DNA of 64,000 nt, from positions 12,360,664 through 12,424,663 of the forward strand of contig CM050653.1 of assembly GCA_027574665.1 (NCBI GenBank), written 5' to 3'. How positions within the stretch are numbered: the first letter of the stretch is position 1; each line of letters opens with the position of its first letter. Made by a program: the position numbers and the translations under genes. The notes beneath the pieces are model-generated. The model did not search any database. It had not been told where the DNA came from and worked only from the letters and a program-made list of their open reading frames with translations. Positions 39,698-50,587 of the stretch are shown piece after piece. Source of the stretch: Rhynochetos jubatus (taxonomy: Eukaryota > Chordata > Aves > Eurypygiformes > Rhynochetidae).

Positions 39698-40247
39698 TGT
39701 GCTGGTGTCCAGCAGGATCAAGCTCCTTGTCTTCACAGTGCTGTCGGCTGGACCAGGCTGGCCGAGGGAGCGTTTCAATCCATGGTACCTCAGGCTCAAG
39801 GCACATGCGCAGTTCTGAGGTGGGAAGTGGCCGGGGGGAGTCGTGAAGACTTGTGCTAGCTTGATAGCTGGGACTTTAGCTCCTCTGTTAGCTCTTGGCA
39901 TGGTTGTTAGCAGTGGGGATGGTACGTTTGGCTGGCTTTTTCTTGGTGGTTGCCCTGGGGCTCTTGCTCTGGGTGCTCTTGGGCTCAGACTCTTGCTACA
40001 TGGGACTTAGCTGTGTGTCAGCTGGCCGGTGGTGAGCAATTGTATTATATCTTCTGTTTTCTATTATTTTACTTACTAAATAGTAGCAGTATTTTCAGTA
40101 TTAGTAGTATCACTATAATTTTCATTTATATTCAATTATTAAATAATTCTTAACTTTATGACCTTCCTTGTCTTTTCCTCTGACCCTTCTCCTCCGCTGG
40201 GAGGGGAAGAGGGAGGTGAACGAGCAGCTGCATGGTAAACCACAACA
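39698..40247 (+). mobile_element. Solo ERVL-like LTR (550 bp), AT-rich R/U5 subtype
   Basis: Begins TGTGCTGGTGTCCAGCAGGA and ends GCATGGTAAACCACAACA. The perfect 5-bp duplication GCCAG lies at 39693-39697 and 40248-40252. The 3' half has an unusual AT-rich block of ATT/AGT-type triplets (about 40055-40150) before CTTTATGACCTTCC, shared with the truncated copy at 8173. The U3 half differs from the LTRs at 36.7, 50.0 and 56.0 kb, so it is a separate subfamily with a shared 3' end. Confidence 0.88.
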
Positions 40248-41670
40248 GCCAGCACTTCTATTCTTCAATTTTGTTGTTCTGTAACACTCTTCTTTTTCAA
40301 TCAGAGCACGTCATATAGAGGGAACACAATGTAACTTGGGAGCTTGAAAATTGGGCTAAGGATCAAGTACGAGGATTAAGTAGAAGATCGAATATGGTGC
40401 TGCTAGCCCAGCTCACCTTTATTCTGTTGTATGCACATGGATTTGGTCAAGTTCAGTGAGGTTGTGGTGGCTTTTGATAAAGGTAACAGGATGATGTCAG
40501 GACAGCACTGCTGAAAAAAACCACAGCCAGCAACACCCTCCAAAGATTTCCTATTGTATGACACAAGCATTTACATTCTGGCAGTGAGTATTAAACTTCT
40601 AAGGTTTCTTTCATCTACTGGTGGGTTCAGAACTATAAACTTTAGGTTCTGGTTTAACTTCAAACAATCATGTTCAAAAACTTTGCTAAATTTTGCTAAA
40701 TTAATTTTTTGGCCTCATACTATTTCTAAATGTTATCACCTACAGTAGGAATAACATAATTGTTTTGCAGTACCCATATGCTTTTAATAGAGTATCATTT
40801 TAATAAAGAAACAGAAAAGGAATGAGCAAACAGGAATTAGAAGTCTCAGCTTCCAATACTTGCCCAGGGCTAACCTTAGTATGCCTTATTCCCAAGTCAG
40901 CTGTTCTGGACAGAATCAGGTAAATCCATACTTGCACTGTGTTGCATGTGGTCTAATAAACCCAGCCAGCCCTGATCTGGTTCTCTCTATATGCAACCTA
41001 CACTCCAATGCCACACTTTACATATCCTTAGCATCAGTGTACTCAGCCTAAGTGACTATACAGCATTTTCTGGGGCTAGAAAAATTTGTTTGTGGGACAG
41101 ATGTGGCTCACAGACTACATGTTGGATAAGAATTTTGGGTTATGACTCTTGCATTGAATAAGTGTTTCTTAAATATCCAGGAAAAGAAAGCTGATGTTAA
41201 TAAAGAATACATCAGGCAGGGTATTTCAACAGATTTCCATTTTGTCTTCCATGGTGACAGTCTCACTGCAATAACTGCCATCATTCTGGACTAGGCTCTG
41301 AACTGCCTTGCCTGTGGAGTGCAAGACTGCATGGCTATTCTTCACATTTCCTTGGAGTGCGTTTTAATGACTATATAACACAAGGGAAAAATCCAGATCC
41401 AGAATTGGGCAGGGATTACAAGAGAGAGCTTTACAAGGTAAGAAACCAAGGAAAACAACAAACAAGCAAAGCACAGTAGATACACAAATCCTGAGTGTAT
41501 TTCCTCTGAAATAATTTTTAGTATCTCAGTTTCAGGTGTTTATAGAAAGTTTCAGGGCTATCTGCATTCCCGTAAGAAATAATCAGGGGACTGGATTCTC
41601 AGATATTTATGATGGAAACAACTTAAATGCTAAATACAGTGTGCAGGTCTACATGGAGCTTTAGGCTCAC

Positions 41671-41777
41671 CATTGTAGCCATTCTCATGGTCTTCTGCTT
41701 CACGTAAAGAGGACTGTATTAAACAGACATCTTCCAATGTTTTGTTTACTTGTTGAACAAGATACTTAGAATTCAGA
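41671..41777 (-). other. Candidate internal coding exon (107 bp)
   Basis: On the minus strand a strong acceptor (TTTTTCTTTCCCTCCCTCAG, ending at 41778) is followed by 107 bp with one open frame. It then meets G|GTGAGCC at 41670, a consensus donor. The frame reads one base, 35 codons and one base; it includes KYLVQQVNKTLEDVCL and SSLREAEDHENGYN. The peptide is rich in E, Q, N and K, like a coiled-coil or linker segment. I do not recognise the gene. Splice sites on both edges and a hydrophilic peptide make it the best exon candidate in the window, but isolated matches of this quality do occur by chance. Confidence 0.35.
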
Positions 41778-42100
41778 CTGAGGGAGGGAAAGAAAAATAA
41801 TTTTGAAATTTTTGTTTCCAAGATATTTGGACAAGATATTAAATTGGTTTCCTGTCTTACATCTAATATACATTCCTGATTGTTCCATCAGTCATCCTGG
41901 ATTGTTCCTGATCTTTAGACGTAGAGCATTAGAATGAAAGAAGTATACCTTTATGGTAAGAAGAATACTTCCCTGTTAATCTTTGGCCATCTTCCCTTTC
42001 CCTCCAACCAGATGGCTCCTTCAGATGCTGCGCACAGAGGTTATACACTCTAAAGAGAACAGAAGTGGAAGGGATGGGCTTTCACCACTGAGAGTAAAGT

Positions 42101-42124
42101 AAACAAAACAAAACAAAACAAAAA
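42101..42124. repeat. (AAAAC)n microsatellite
   Basis: Tandem AAAAC units directly upstream of the CR1 element. Simple repeat. Confidence 0.9.
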
Positions 42125-42264
42125 GCAAAGCAACAGAAAAGTCAAATTCATAAAATAACATTTTTCTGTGAAGAAAATTTTATGAATCAGATTAAGAAAG
42201 AAATGTGTAAAATACTAGAGAATCCTTCTAAGTGGATAAAACCCCCAATTTCTTTATTTTCTAG

Positions 42265-42484
42265 GTCAGGGCGGGCTGCAGCAGTGGCAGCAGCTCCCGC
42301 CGCGACTCGGCGCTAGAGCGAGGGGAGCAGCGGGGTTCCCGGTCCCCGCCGACCGGAGAAGCAGCCGGGCAGCCCGCGTGGTACCGGCAGCCCCGGCGAG
42401 AGCAGATGACGTCACTCGGGGGCGGTGCCGGGAGCACCGGAGGGGGATTTAAACCCCGCCCGGGGAGCGCTAGCGTCGGTCGGG
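42265..42484 (+). promoter_or_regulatory. CpG-rich CR1 5' region with CRE, GC box and TATA-like motif
   Basis: This stretch is markedly GC- and CpG-rich against an AT-rich background. It contains a consensus cAMP-response/ATF site TGACGTCA at 42407-42414, a GC box GGGGGCGG at 42418-42425 and a TATA-like ATTTAAA at 42447-42453. The first ATG of the ORF1-like frame follows at 42485. CR1 promoters are internal and 5'-located, so I read this as the CR1 5' UTR. The alternative is a host CpG-island promoter into which the CR1 sequence was fused. Confidence 0.5.
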
Positions 42485-42748
42485 ATGTGGTGGTGCAGTT
42501 TGTGTGGGCGGGGTGCCATCCGCTTCGGGCCCAGGGCCCAACTCACCCCGTGGGCATCGCCCTCCCAGAAGAGCAGAGCACACAGCGGTAGTTTCTACCC
42601 GGCCAAAAGCCGTCGGCAGAGAGGCCGTGGGGACCCAGACGGAGCCGACACGCAGCCGCCCAGGGCTCCGGCTGCAGGGACCGCCCGAGCCTGGCATCGG
42701 GACCGGAGGGCCGCAGCGACAGCTCCTGTGTGCGGGGTGACCAAGTAG
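42485..42748 (+). pseudogene. CR1 ORF1 N-terminal remnant
   Basis: The frame from the ATG at 42485 begins MWWCSLCGRGAIRFGPRAQ. A CxxC pair near the start fits the zinc-finger (PHD-like) N-terminus described for CR1 ORF1. It runs 87 codons to TAG at 42746-42748. The ORF1 trace then continues in another frame at 42765 ([13 protein letters not shown]), so at least one frameshift separates the two halves. ORF1 proteins of CR1-group LINEs bind RNA and assist target-primed reverse transcription; this copy cannot do so. Confidence 0.5.
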
Positions 42749-42764
42749 GTGACCTCATCAGCTG

Positions 42765-43493
42765 GTGGCAGCACTGAAAGAGGAGGTGGAAAGGTTAAGG
42801 AGTATCAGGGAATGTGAGAGGGAGAAGGATTGGTGGAGCCACACCGTGCCATTCCTGAGGGAAAGGCAGCAGATGGAGGCTCCACAAAAAGCACAGGATC
42901 CCCTACCCTCTTGTCACCAGGCAGAAGGAGGAAGAGACCTGGAAGATGGGGGAACAGAAAAAAGTCCCTGCTTGAGGTGGCAGGTGAATCCCCTCCCGGC
43001 CTCCCTCACCTTCCCAGTTGTCCTTACACCACAGGTACAGGGCTCTGGAACTCGAGGGCCAGGTGGGAATATGGATGAAGGTTCATCCCAGGAGTCACCT
43101 AGGGAGAGTCGGTCAGCCCTGCGTGTTAAAACTTCCTGTGTTAAGAAGAGGGTGTTTGTTGTAGGGGACTCCCTCCTGAAGGGAACAGAGGGACCGATAT
43201 GCTGGCCAGACCCATCCCATAGGGAAGTCTGCTGCCTCACTGAGGCATGGGTCAGACATCGCCAGAAAACTCCACAGAAGGTTGTGGCAAATGGAGTGAA
43301 TTCTGGGTGGTGTCCAGTCACAAGTGGTGTCTCCCAGGGCTCAGTCTTGGGGCTGGTCTTGTTTAACATATTTATCAGTGATCTGGATGAGGGGATTGAA
43401 TGTTCTCTCAGTAAATTTGCAGATGACATGAAGTTGGGTGGAAGTGTTGGGCTGCTGGAGGGTAGGAGGGACCTGGACAGGCTGGATCGATAG
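42765..43493 (+). pseudogene. Chimeric CR1 frame: ORF1 esterase segment fused to ORF2 reverse transcriptase
   Basis: One continuous frame of 242 codons. Residues ~1-25 are coiled-coil-like ([19 protein letters not shown]). Residues ~128-160 carry the ORF1 esterase start ([20 protein letters not shown], with the GDSL nucleophile motif) up to REVCCL. Residues ~180-242 are ORF2 reverse transcriptase palm sequence, with [18 protein letters not shown] and the catalytic FADD. The switch is near 43255-43270 and keeps the frame. The catalytic His/Asp part of the esterase, the endonuclease and the first half of the transcriptase are gone. The frame ends at a TAG (43491-43493) where the family normally has a Trp codon (DRLDRW), so a TGG-to-TAG change closes it. 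No enzymatic activity is expected. Confidence 0.85.
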
Positions 43494-44264
43494 GCTGAGG
43501 TCAATTGTATGAGGTTCAAAAGGCCAAGTGCCCGGCCCTGCGTCTAGGTCACAACAGCCCCAGGCAGTGCCACAGGTCTAGGGAAGAGTGGCTGGAAAGC
43601 TGTCAGCCAGAAAAGGACCTGGGGGTGTTGGTTGATGGCCGGCTGAATATGTCAGCCTTGTGCTCAGGTGGCCAAGAAGGCCAGTGGCCTCCTGGCCTGT
43701 ATGAGGAGCAGTGTGGCCAGCAGGAGTAGGGAAGTGATTGTCCCCATGTACTTTGCACTGGTGAGGCCACATCTTGAATCCTGTGTTCAGTTTTGGGCTC
43801 CTCACTACAAGAAGGACATAAAGGTACTGGAGTGTGTTGAGTGAAGGGCAATAGAGCTGGGGAAGGGCCTGGAGCACAAGTCCTGTGAGGAGCAGCTGAG
43901 GGAGCTGGGGTTGTTTAGCCTAAAGAAGAGGAGGCTGAGGGGAGACCTGATTACTCTCTACCGCTACCTGAAAGGAGGCTGTAGAGGGGCGGGTGCTGTT
44001 CTGTTCTCCAAGGTAACTGGTGATAGGACAAAAGGAAATGGCCTCAAGTTGTGTCAAGAGAGGTTTAGATATTAGGAAAAATGTCTTTACTCAAAGAGTG
44101 GTCAGGCATTGGAACAGGCTGCCCAGGGAAGTGGTGGGTCACCATCCCTGGAGGTGTTGAAGGAATGTGGGGACATGGTGCTTGAGGACATGGTAGTGTT
44201 GGGTTGATGGTTAGACTGGATGATCTTCTAGGTCTTTTCCAACCTTAGTGATTCTGTGTGTGTG
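43494..44264 (+). pseudogene. CR1 ORF2 C-terminal remnant and 3' UTR
   Basis: Continues the reverse transcriptase trace after the nonsense codon in shifting frames. EEWLESCQPEKDLGVLVDGR is readable at about 43583-43642. A frameshift near 43660 then gives [20 protein letters not shown]-like and [20 protein letters not shown], and later [20 protein letters not shown]. The 3' UTR is short and ends in the degenerate octamer tail. Minus-strand open frames here (43578-43877) are antisense shadows. Confidence 0.88.
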
Positions 44265-47200
44265 ATCTACTTAGGTACATACAGGAAAAGAGTATGTAAC
44301 TTCTAGCTGACTCAAAGAAAAAATCCAAGCTGTGACTTAAATCCATCATCTTACTTGATTCTATATAGATAGTGACAAAATTACTAACTTAAAGTAAATT
44401 ATTTATAAATTAGATAGAAAGCCAAATAATTACATTAATGGTGGCTAGCAGATTGTCCAGCGTCTTATCATGAATCTTATTGACCAAATTCATGCAGCAG
44501 AATAGAAGCAGTGCTGTGTCCTGCCTTGAGGAACATAGTCTGCACGACCTTTGGATCACAGGAAACATGGGAGTTACTTTCTTCTCATTAACACTTAAAA
44601 ATGCATGAACAACTCTTAGTTGTGATGGTGGTTTTGGACCACATTGGAATGAATTTTTTGGTATAGTTTACTTAGACTAAATAACAGCATATTGAAGCAC
44701 AACAGCTTCCAAGAAATTCAGTCTGCTCTGAATTCAAACAAGCTTGCTGGAGGAAGTGCTAATCCAACCAGTCTCCTAGACAGAAATCACATTTTCACTG
44801 CACATATTCAGAAAATATTTAGGTATAATTATGTGATCAGTACTGTTCCTGATTTAAGTTGCTTAACTGTCCCTTTAAAATGTGTGCAATGAGAACATAT
44901 GGATGAAATGCTGTCATTTCACACATTGAGTGATTGAAACTTTGAAGAACATTTCAGTCTCGCAGCCTGCTGCTGGCTGCAGTACTGAGGGTGCGTCTCT
45001 GCCGGGTTTGGATGGTGCCACCAGCATTTTGCGAATGAAGACATTTTGGTTTCCTGTACTTGATAGGGCAGCTTAAGTGAGGTTATCTCTTGTGCGCTTG
45101 AGATCTAGCATCAGGAGGAATGCTTTTGCATCAGGAGAAATGACTGACATTGGCATGTATTCATGCTGTCATTCGTGGGGAGTGTTAGCTATTGAAACAG
45201 CTGTTCTGTTATCCACACATACTGCAGGAGGTGTGCTGTGAGGGTCAGAAATATTCTGGTTTCGGCATGCACCTGTGTCTTCCTTGGCAATCAGTTTCAT
45301 AATTGGGGTATATTTTCTGGCACTTACATCTCTCATACTACATAAATTATAAAATGGAGATATCCTGTCGTATGCTATCTGAAATACGAGAGAATCATCC
45401 ACTAATTTTAGGTATAATTTCAGCTTCTATATTAGTTTTTTTTCCCTTAACTACAAAAGTAATCCTTTCTAATTTAAAATCGACAGGGCACTTGGTAAAA
45501 TTTCACACCATTCCTCTTTTCAAATCAGTGGGTAATACTTTTGTTTTCTAGTAGATTTGTTTTTCAATTTCCTGGTTTAAACACAAAGTGAAAAGGATGC
45601 AATGAGTGTCAGGTAAAGTTTCAAACTGCATCTCGGTTCATCTGTATTTGTATCACTGTCCTAACTGAAAATCACTTCAGGGCCATGTAGCAGGGACAAA
45701 CACCATGCTTTACTGCTGGAATGACCAGTGCTAACTCCCATTGGTTTCACTGTCCCAAACTGTAGCTTTTAGAAAAAAGTTGAGCTCACACTGCCTTTCC
45801 AGGGTCAGGGCAACTTAAAACAATATTTTAAATGCCAAAATTCTCTGTTGCAAAGTAAAATGAAGTACAACAATTCATCTTCAGGAGTTGTTCAAGGTGT
45901 AATTTCACTTCATAGGTGTAGGATACAGAGCACCCCCATAGTAAGGTGATGGCACTACCAATGGATAAATGCAAAAAAGGGAGATATATTCGTCTGCTCC
46001 TATTAAAATCATCTCAAGCAACCTGTCCTGCATTCCTTCTTCCTTACACTTAGCTTGTACTAAAGCCTACTCCTTGGACATCACCCCTTCCCCACCCCAT
46101 GGCTCAGCAAGGACAAGTATCATTGCTGTAGGACGTTGCTATGGGTGAGGGAAAGGAGAATGAAGGCAGGCAAATGGAGGTGTTAATGAACTAGAGAGCA
46201 GCACAAAGCCAGTTCACGTTTGCCATGTTCTTCTCATCAGTGACATTTGAAAACTTAACTTGTTTTTCCATAACCTCATGAAACAACACACAGCTGTAGC
46301 CAAATAACCTTACATCTCCTTGTATAATTAGTGCTATTACATAGAACCTAAGCTTACACAAATGTCCCTAGTGACATGATTAACTTCAGAGATACTAGTC
46401 AGCAGGAGTAAGTCACAAAGCATAAACTAATTAATGTTCGAGGACAAGGATAGCACGAGAGAGGTCACCCATCTGACGTGCTTTTGAGGATTGCCAAGTA
46501 AAAATGGAAAGGAAACGTAACACATCATCTTCAGGGAGTTATTTCAGCAGTAACTGAAGAATCTGTGAGTGCTTCTGTGCTCTTGGTTTTCCCTTCCTTG
46601 ATCCTATATTAAATGTAGCCAAAAAAAGGGAAGTACAGCTGGGAGAAGGTAACTCAATCCTCATAGGGACCATTTCAACTGACCCAAGATATGTCGCCAA
46701 GAAAACTAACTTAGAGAAGACACCAAATTTACAACAATACACCAAAATTAGACATTGTGTCTGATACTCAGTTAGACAAGGTGTTGTGTAAAAGAAGAAT
46801 GAATCTGATACTTTTATCTCTTCAGATTTCTTTTAATTTTTGTGCAGCAGACTGCTTTTATTACCCCACATGCTTCACCCTAATTCTATTATGGTAAGCA
46901 TTTAAATATGATCTTATATCCTGACCCCTGTGAGAATTAAAGTAAAACATCTGCTGAATACTTTGCTGAATAAATACAGATGATTAATATATGCTTAAGT
47001 ACCCTGATGAAATGCAGGCTGTGTTGGCAATGTTATTATTTCATACACAAGGATGGGAAGTTTGGAAATATAAAATAATGGAAATATGCTGATTTTTGTT
47101 AACTGAAGGGCCTGTCTAGTCTGGTTGGTTTCACCTCTGCATCTGCCAAAGAACTTTTTTTTTTTTTTTTACAATTCTCCATTTTGATATGCTTGAACCA

Positions 47201-50010
47201 CCTCTGACTCATTATGGTAGACTACTTTTGCTGCTCATGCCTGGGTAGGAACCTGGGAGACCCTGGTGTGAAAGGCCAGCAACAAGTCATTTACTCTTGC
47301 ACCCATTTACTCTTGTGTTTTTCCAGAACATTTTAATTTGCTTTCAGTGTGCATATATATACACAGGCAAATGGTGGTTTTTTTCCAGTGTCACAATTTA
47401 TACAGAAAAGCATCAGCTGCTTTACTTCTCCTTTTCTCTCTGCCTCCTGAGTTATTCTGTGGAAGAACTAGAATTCTTTCAAGTGTTGTTCTGGCATTCA
47501 GTCTACATCTGTCTTTCCTCTGTAGTCTCCCTGCTTCAAGGAAAGAACTATAGGCAACCTGAGAACTTCACACAGATATTTTGCTCTAAGCAAATGTGAC
47601 CTTATAGTTCAATGGCGCCATTGGTTTCTATATTTCCAAAAGTAAAGAATGGGCAGGGTGTTTATACGTGAATTCTTCCCATTAAATGGATTTGTTCTAC
47701 CTTTTCCTTAGGCTCTTGTTTAACAGAAAAATAATAAATGCACATTTGGTAAGAGACAGGCAATGAAATTAGAAAGATGTTCTAAGCACAAACTCCTCAC
47801 TGAAGTTCTGCTTGAGATGCAAAAGTTGGTCTTTTTGACAGTGTCTAAAAAGAAGACAAAATCATATTGGATTAAGTTGCTGAAAAGTCAGTGAGCTGCA
47901 GAGATTATTTTGACAGTCAAACAGACATTTCTGTTTATTGAATTAGAAGTGACATCGGACAACATTCTCATGCAGGGGGAAAAAAAACTTGTCCCTTTCA
48001 ACCTTGAAGTAAACAGTGCAGGAACAGTCTAAGAGTTCAGTGGAGCTGTAGCATGCCATCCTCACCCTACTTCCCTTGTACTCACCTGCTTTTATTTTAA
48101 AGGCATAAAAAGAGGCAAAAAAGTAGATGCTATGCTAGTGTGCTCTTGTGTGTAGACTTTATCAGGCAAAATTACCTCCCTTCAAGCCAGAAGGGCTGTT
48201 GCTAATATTTATTCTAATAAATATACCAATGGGTGAGGTTTCTGTCTTTCACATCTTCTCAAAAACATTGTCTAGTGCATTGCCTCATTACTTGAAGCCC
48301 AAACCTTGGTACATCAGTGCAGGCTGCTAGAAGACACACTCCCTCAGTTAGATCGTTAGAGAAGCTTTAATCCTTTAGAACATTTTTTCAATACTGTTTA
48401 CACCAGGGGCTTCCTTGTACAAATCCTCTTTACACAAGACAAGAATAACACAGGAAGAAACTATTTGTCTCTGATCTCTGCAAAGAAGGAGAGCAAGCCT
48501 AAGTCCTCAGGGGGCTTTCTATCACTTAAACTAACCAGGAGGGGATTAATCAAAGTTATCTTTGCTGCATGATGTACAGCCAGCTTCAAAGCTACAATCA
48601 CATTGATCAGTGTACAACAGAACAACACTCACAGAATCTTATGTTTTAAGTTGAGGTAGAGCGGAGAATGAAATGCCCAGTTTGTTTCATTACTCCTTCT
48701 TTCCCATGAAAACAACAGCAGGGTACCAGGATGTCCAGGAACCAAAAGTGTGCTGATCAGGTGTTTGCATAGGAACTCAGTCATGTACTGTTATGAAGAA
48801 CAAACACTGGACCCTCCAGGCTGATTTTATGTGCTAATTCCTTGCAAACAAATCTAACCTCCTTTTACTTGGCCTTTTAAAAACTGTCTTGTATGCAAAC
48901 AAGTTTCCTCCATTTATGGGAGGCTGATTATTCCTTCATTTTTACCATTGCATAAATAGTATTATTTCCATCCTATCACAACAGCACACAACTAAAATAC
49001 TGCAGTGGTGAAGTAACTGTTATCATTAATGGGAAAAACTAGTAACCCATCAGATAGAAATCCTACATGAAGAATTGCCCTGCATACTTTATAGATAGAA
49101 TAATAGATATAAAACTCATAAATAAAATGGATTTCATGTTTCTGAGTTAAGAAAATAAAAATATTTCTCTTTTTTTCCATAAATCTCAATTTGAAAAAAA
49201 AATACTTAAATATTTTTTAGTCTTTTAATTTTAGTGAAAGTTAATAACTTCTGTTGCGTTTGAAGAAAATATACACATTGCAAAAATGTTCTTCTCATGA
49301 CACACTTGTCTATTTTCATCAGCAACTTTATATAAACCCAGCTTTTTCCACAAATGGTTAGAAATTTTTCAGTGAAGAGTCTTGCCATTAAAACTTGCAG
49401 GAAAAAAAATGTTTTCATAATGTTTTTTTCTAGATAATGCCTATAAATTTTTGAAGCATCAAGGAAGGATTTTTGGGGGGACAAAAAGGGTGACCTTCAT
49501 CACAGAACTACCGTAGGCTGGTAACTACAATATTCAGTTGAGTCTTATGGATAGATCCAGTCTCTAATTTACATAATTAAGAGAAGGGTTTTTCCATAAG
49601 TGTCTTGCAGCCTAGCCAAGACCCTTTATCTTCAGCCCATAGATAGCTAATCTCCACCTTTCTAATGCAGTGAATGTTTAATTATTTATACAAAGAGAAA
49701 CATATGAAAGAAAAGCTCATATCCCTACTAAGTGACCTAGTTAGCTGGGCCGTTGGCTGTATTTCCATCTTTATTTGCCTCTTGCTTTTTTTTTTCTCAT
49801 TAAAAACCTCAAAATATTTTGGTTCTACGACAGTATAGTACAAAACCAAATGTCAGCAACAGAAAACATTTCAGTTGAGTGGAGTTGTTTCTCTATAGAT
49901 AATGAAGCTATTTCTGAACTCTCCAAAGAATAAAAAGGTGAAGCTGAGAACAGCATCACAGACTTTTTGTATGCTTTTGCTAAAAGATGATGCCATTTCT
50001 TCTTTTTGAG
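44265..50010. other. Gene-free AT-rich sequence
   Basis: No repeat family or gene recognised. A poly(T) run lies at 47155-47170 and a near-duplicate GCATCAGGAGGAATG / GCATCAGGAGAAATG at about 45110-45140. Several 60-100-codon frames are unconvincing. Confidence 0.55.
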
Positions 50011-50587
50011 TGTGCTGGTTTTGGCTGAGATAGAGTTAATTTTCTTCATAGTGGCTGGTATGGGGCTGTGTTTTGGATTTGAGCTGAAAAAAGTGTGGAT
50101 GACACAGGGATGTTTTTGTAACTGCTGAGCAGTGCTTACACAGTCAGGGCCTTTTCTGCTCCTCACCCCACCAGTGAGGAGGCTGGGGGTGCACAAGAGT
50201 TTGGGAGAGGACACAGCAGGGACAGCTCAATTCAAGCGGCCAAGTGGATACTCCATACCATATGACATCATGGTCAGCATATAAAGATGGGGGAAAAGAA
50301 GGAAGTGGGGATGTTCAGAGTGATGGTATTTGTCTTCCCAATTCACTGTTACGCATGATGGAGCCCTGCTTTCCTGGAGATGGCTGTACATCTGCCTGCC
50401 GATGAGAAGTGGTGAATGAATTCCTTGTTGTGCTTTGCTTGTGTGTGTGGCTTTTGCTTTACCTTTAAACTGTATCTCAACCCACAAATTTTCTCACTTT
50501 TGCTCTTCTGGTTCTCTTCCTCATTCTGCCAGGAAGGAGTGAGGTATCTGTGTGGGGCTTACCTGCTGGCTGCGCTAACCCATGACA
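50011..50587 (+). mobile_element. ERVL-like LTR (577 bp), no clear target duplication
   Basis: Begins TGTGCTGGTTTTGGCTGAGA and ends GCGCTAACCCATGACA. A TATA box (TATAAAG) lies at 50280-50286, preceded by the CRE-like TGACATCATGG, and a polyadenylation-region CTTTAAACTG follows later. It is closely related to the 56036 copy along its whole length. The flanks (TTGAG left, CTGAA right) do not match, unlike the other complete LTRs here. The frames at 49825-50214 and 50227-50487 (minus) are antisense to it. Confidence 0.87.

Larger units (their letters stand above)
40253..42264. other. Gene-free AT-rich sequence with one candidate exon
   Basis: Holds the exon candidate at 41671-41777 (minus) and an AAAAC-type microsatellite (42101-42124). 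Otherwise no gene or repeat family was recognised. Confidence 0.5.
42265..44264 (+). mobile_element. CR1 LINE with 5' end, internally deleted (~2.0 kb)
   Basis: The element runs from a CpG-rich 5' region through ORF1 remnants into the ORF2 reverse transcriptase and a CR1 3' end (GATGATCTTCTAGGTCTTTT, then GATTCTGTGTGTGTG, a degenerate octamer tail). Full CR1 elements are roughly 4.5 kb, so about half is missing. The loss covers the end of ORF1, the endonuclease and the N-terminal half of the reverse transcriptase. It is unusual among bird CR1 copies because the 5' end is kept; most are 5'-truncated. Nonsense and frameshift changes show that it is dead. The components are listed separately. 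Confidence 0.88.

Noticed and set aside
36685-40247. A provirus bounded by the LTRs at 36.7 and 39.7 kb
   Set aside because: Each LTR has a separate 5-bp duplication (GTGAT/GTGAC and GCCAG) and their U3 regions differ.
42914-43519. 201-codon minus-strand open frame
   Set aside because: Antisense shadow of the CR1 ORF1/ORF2 chimera.
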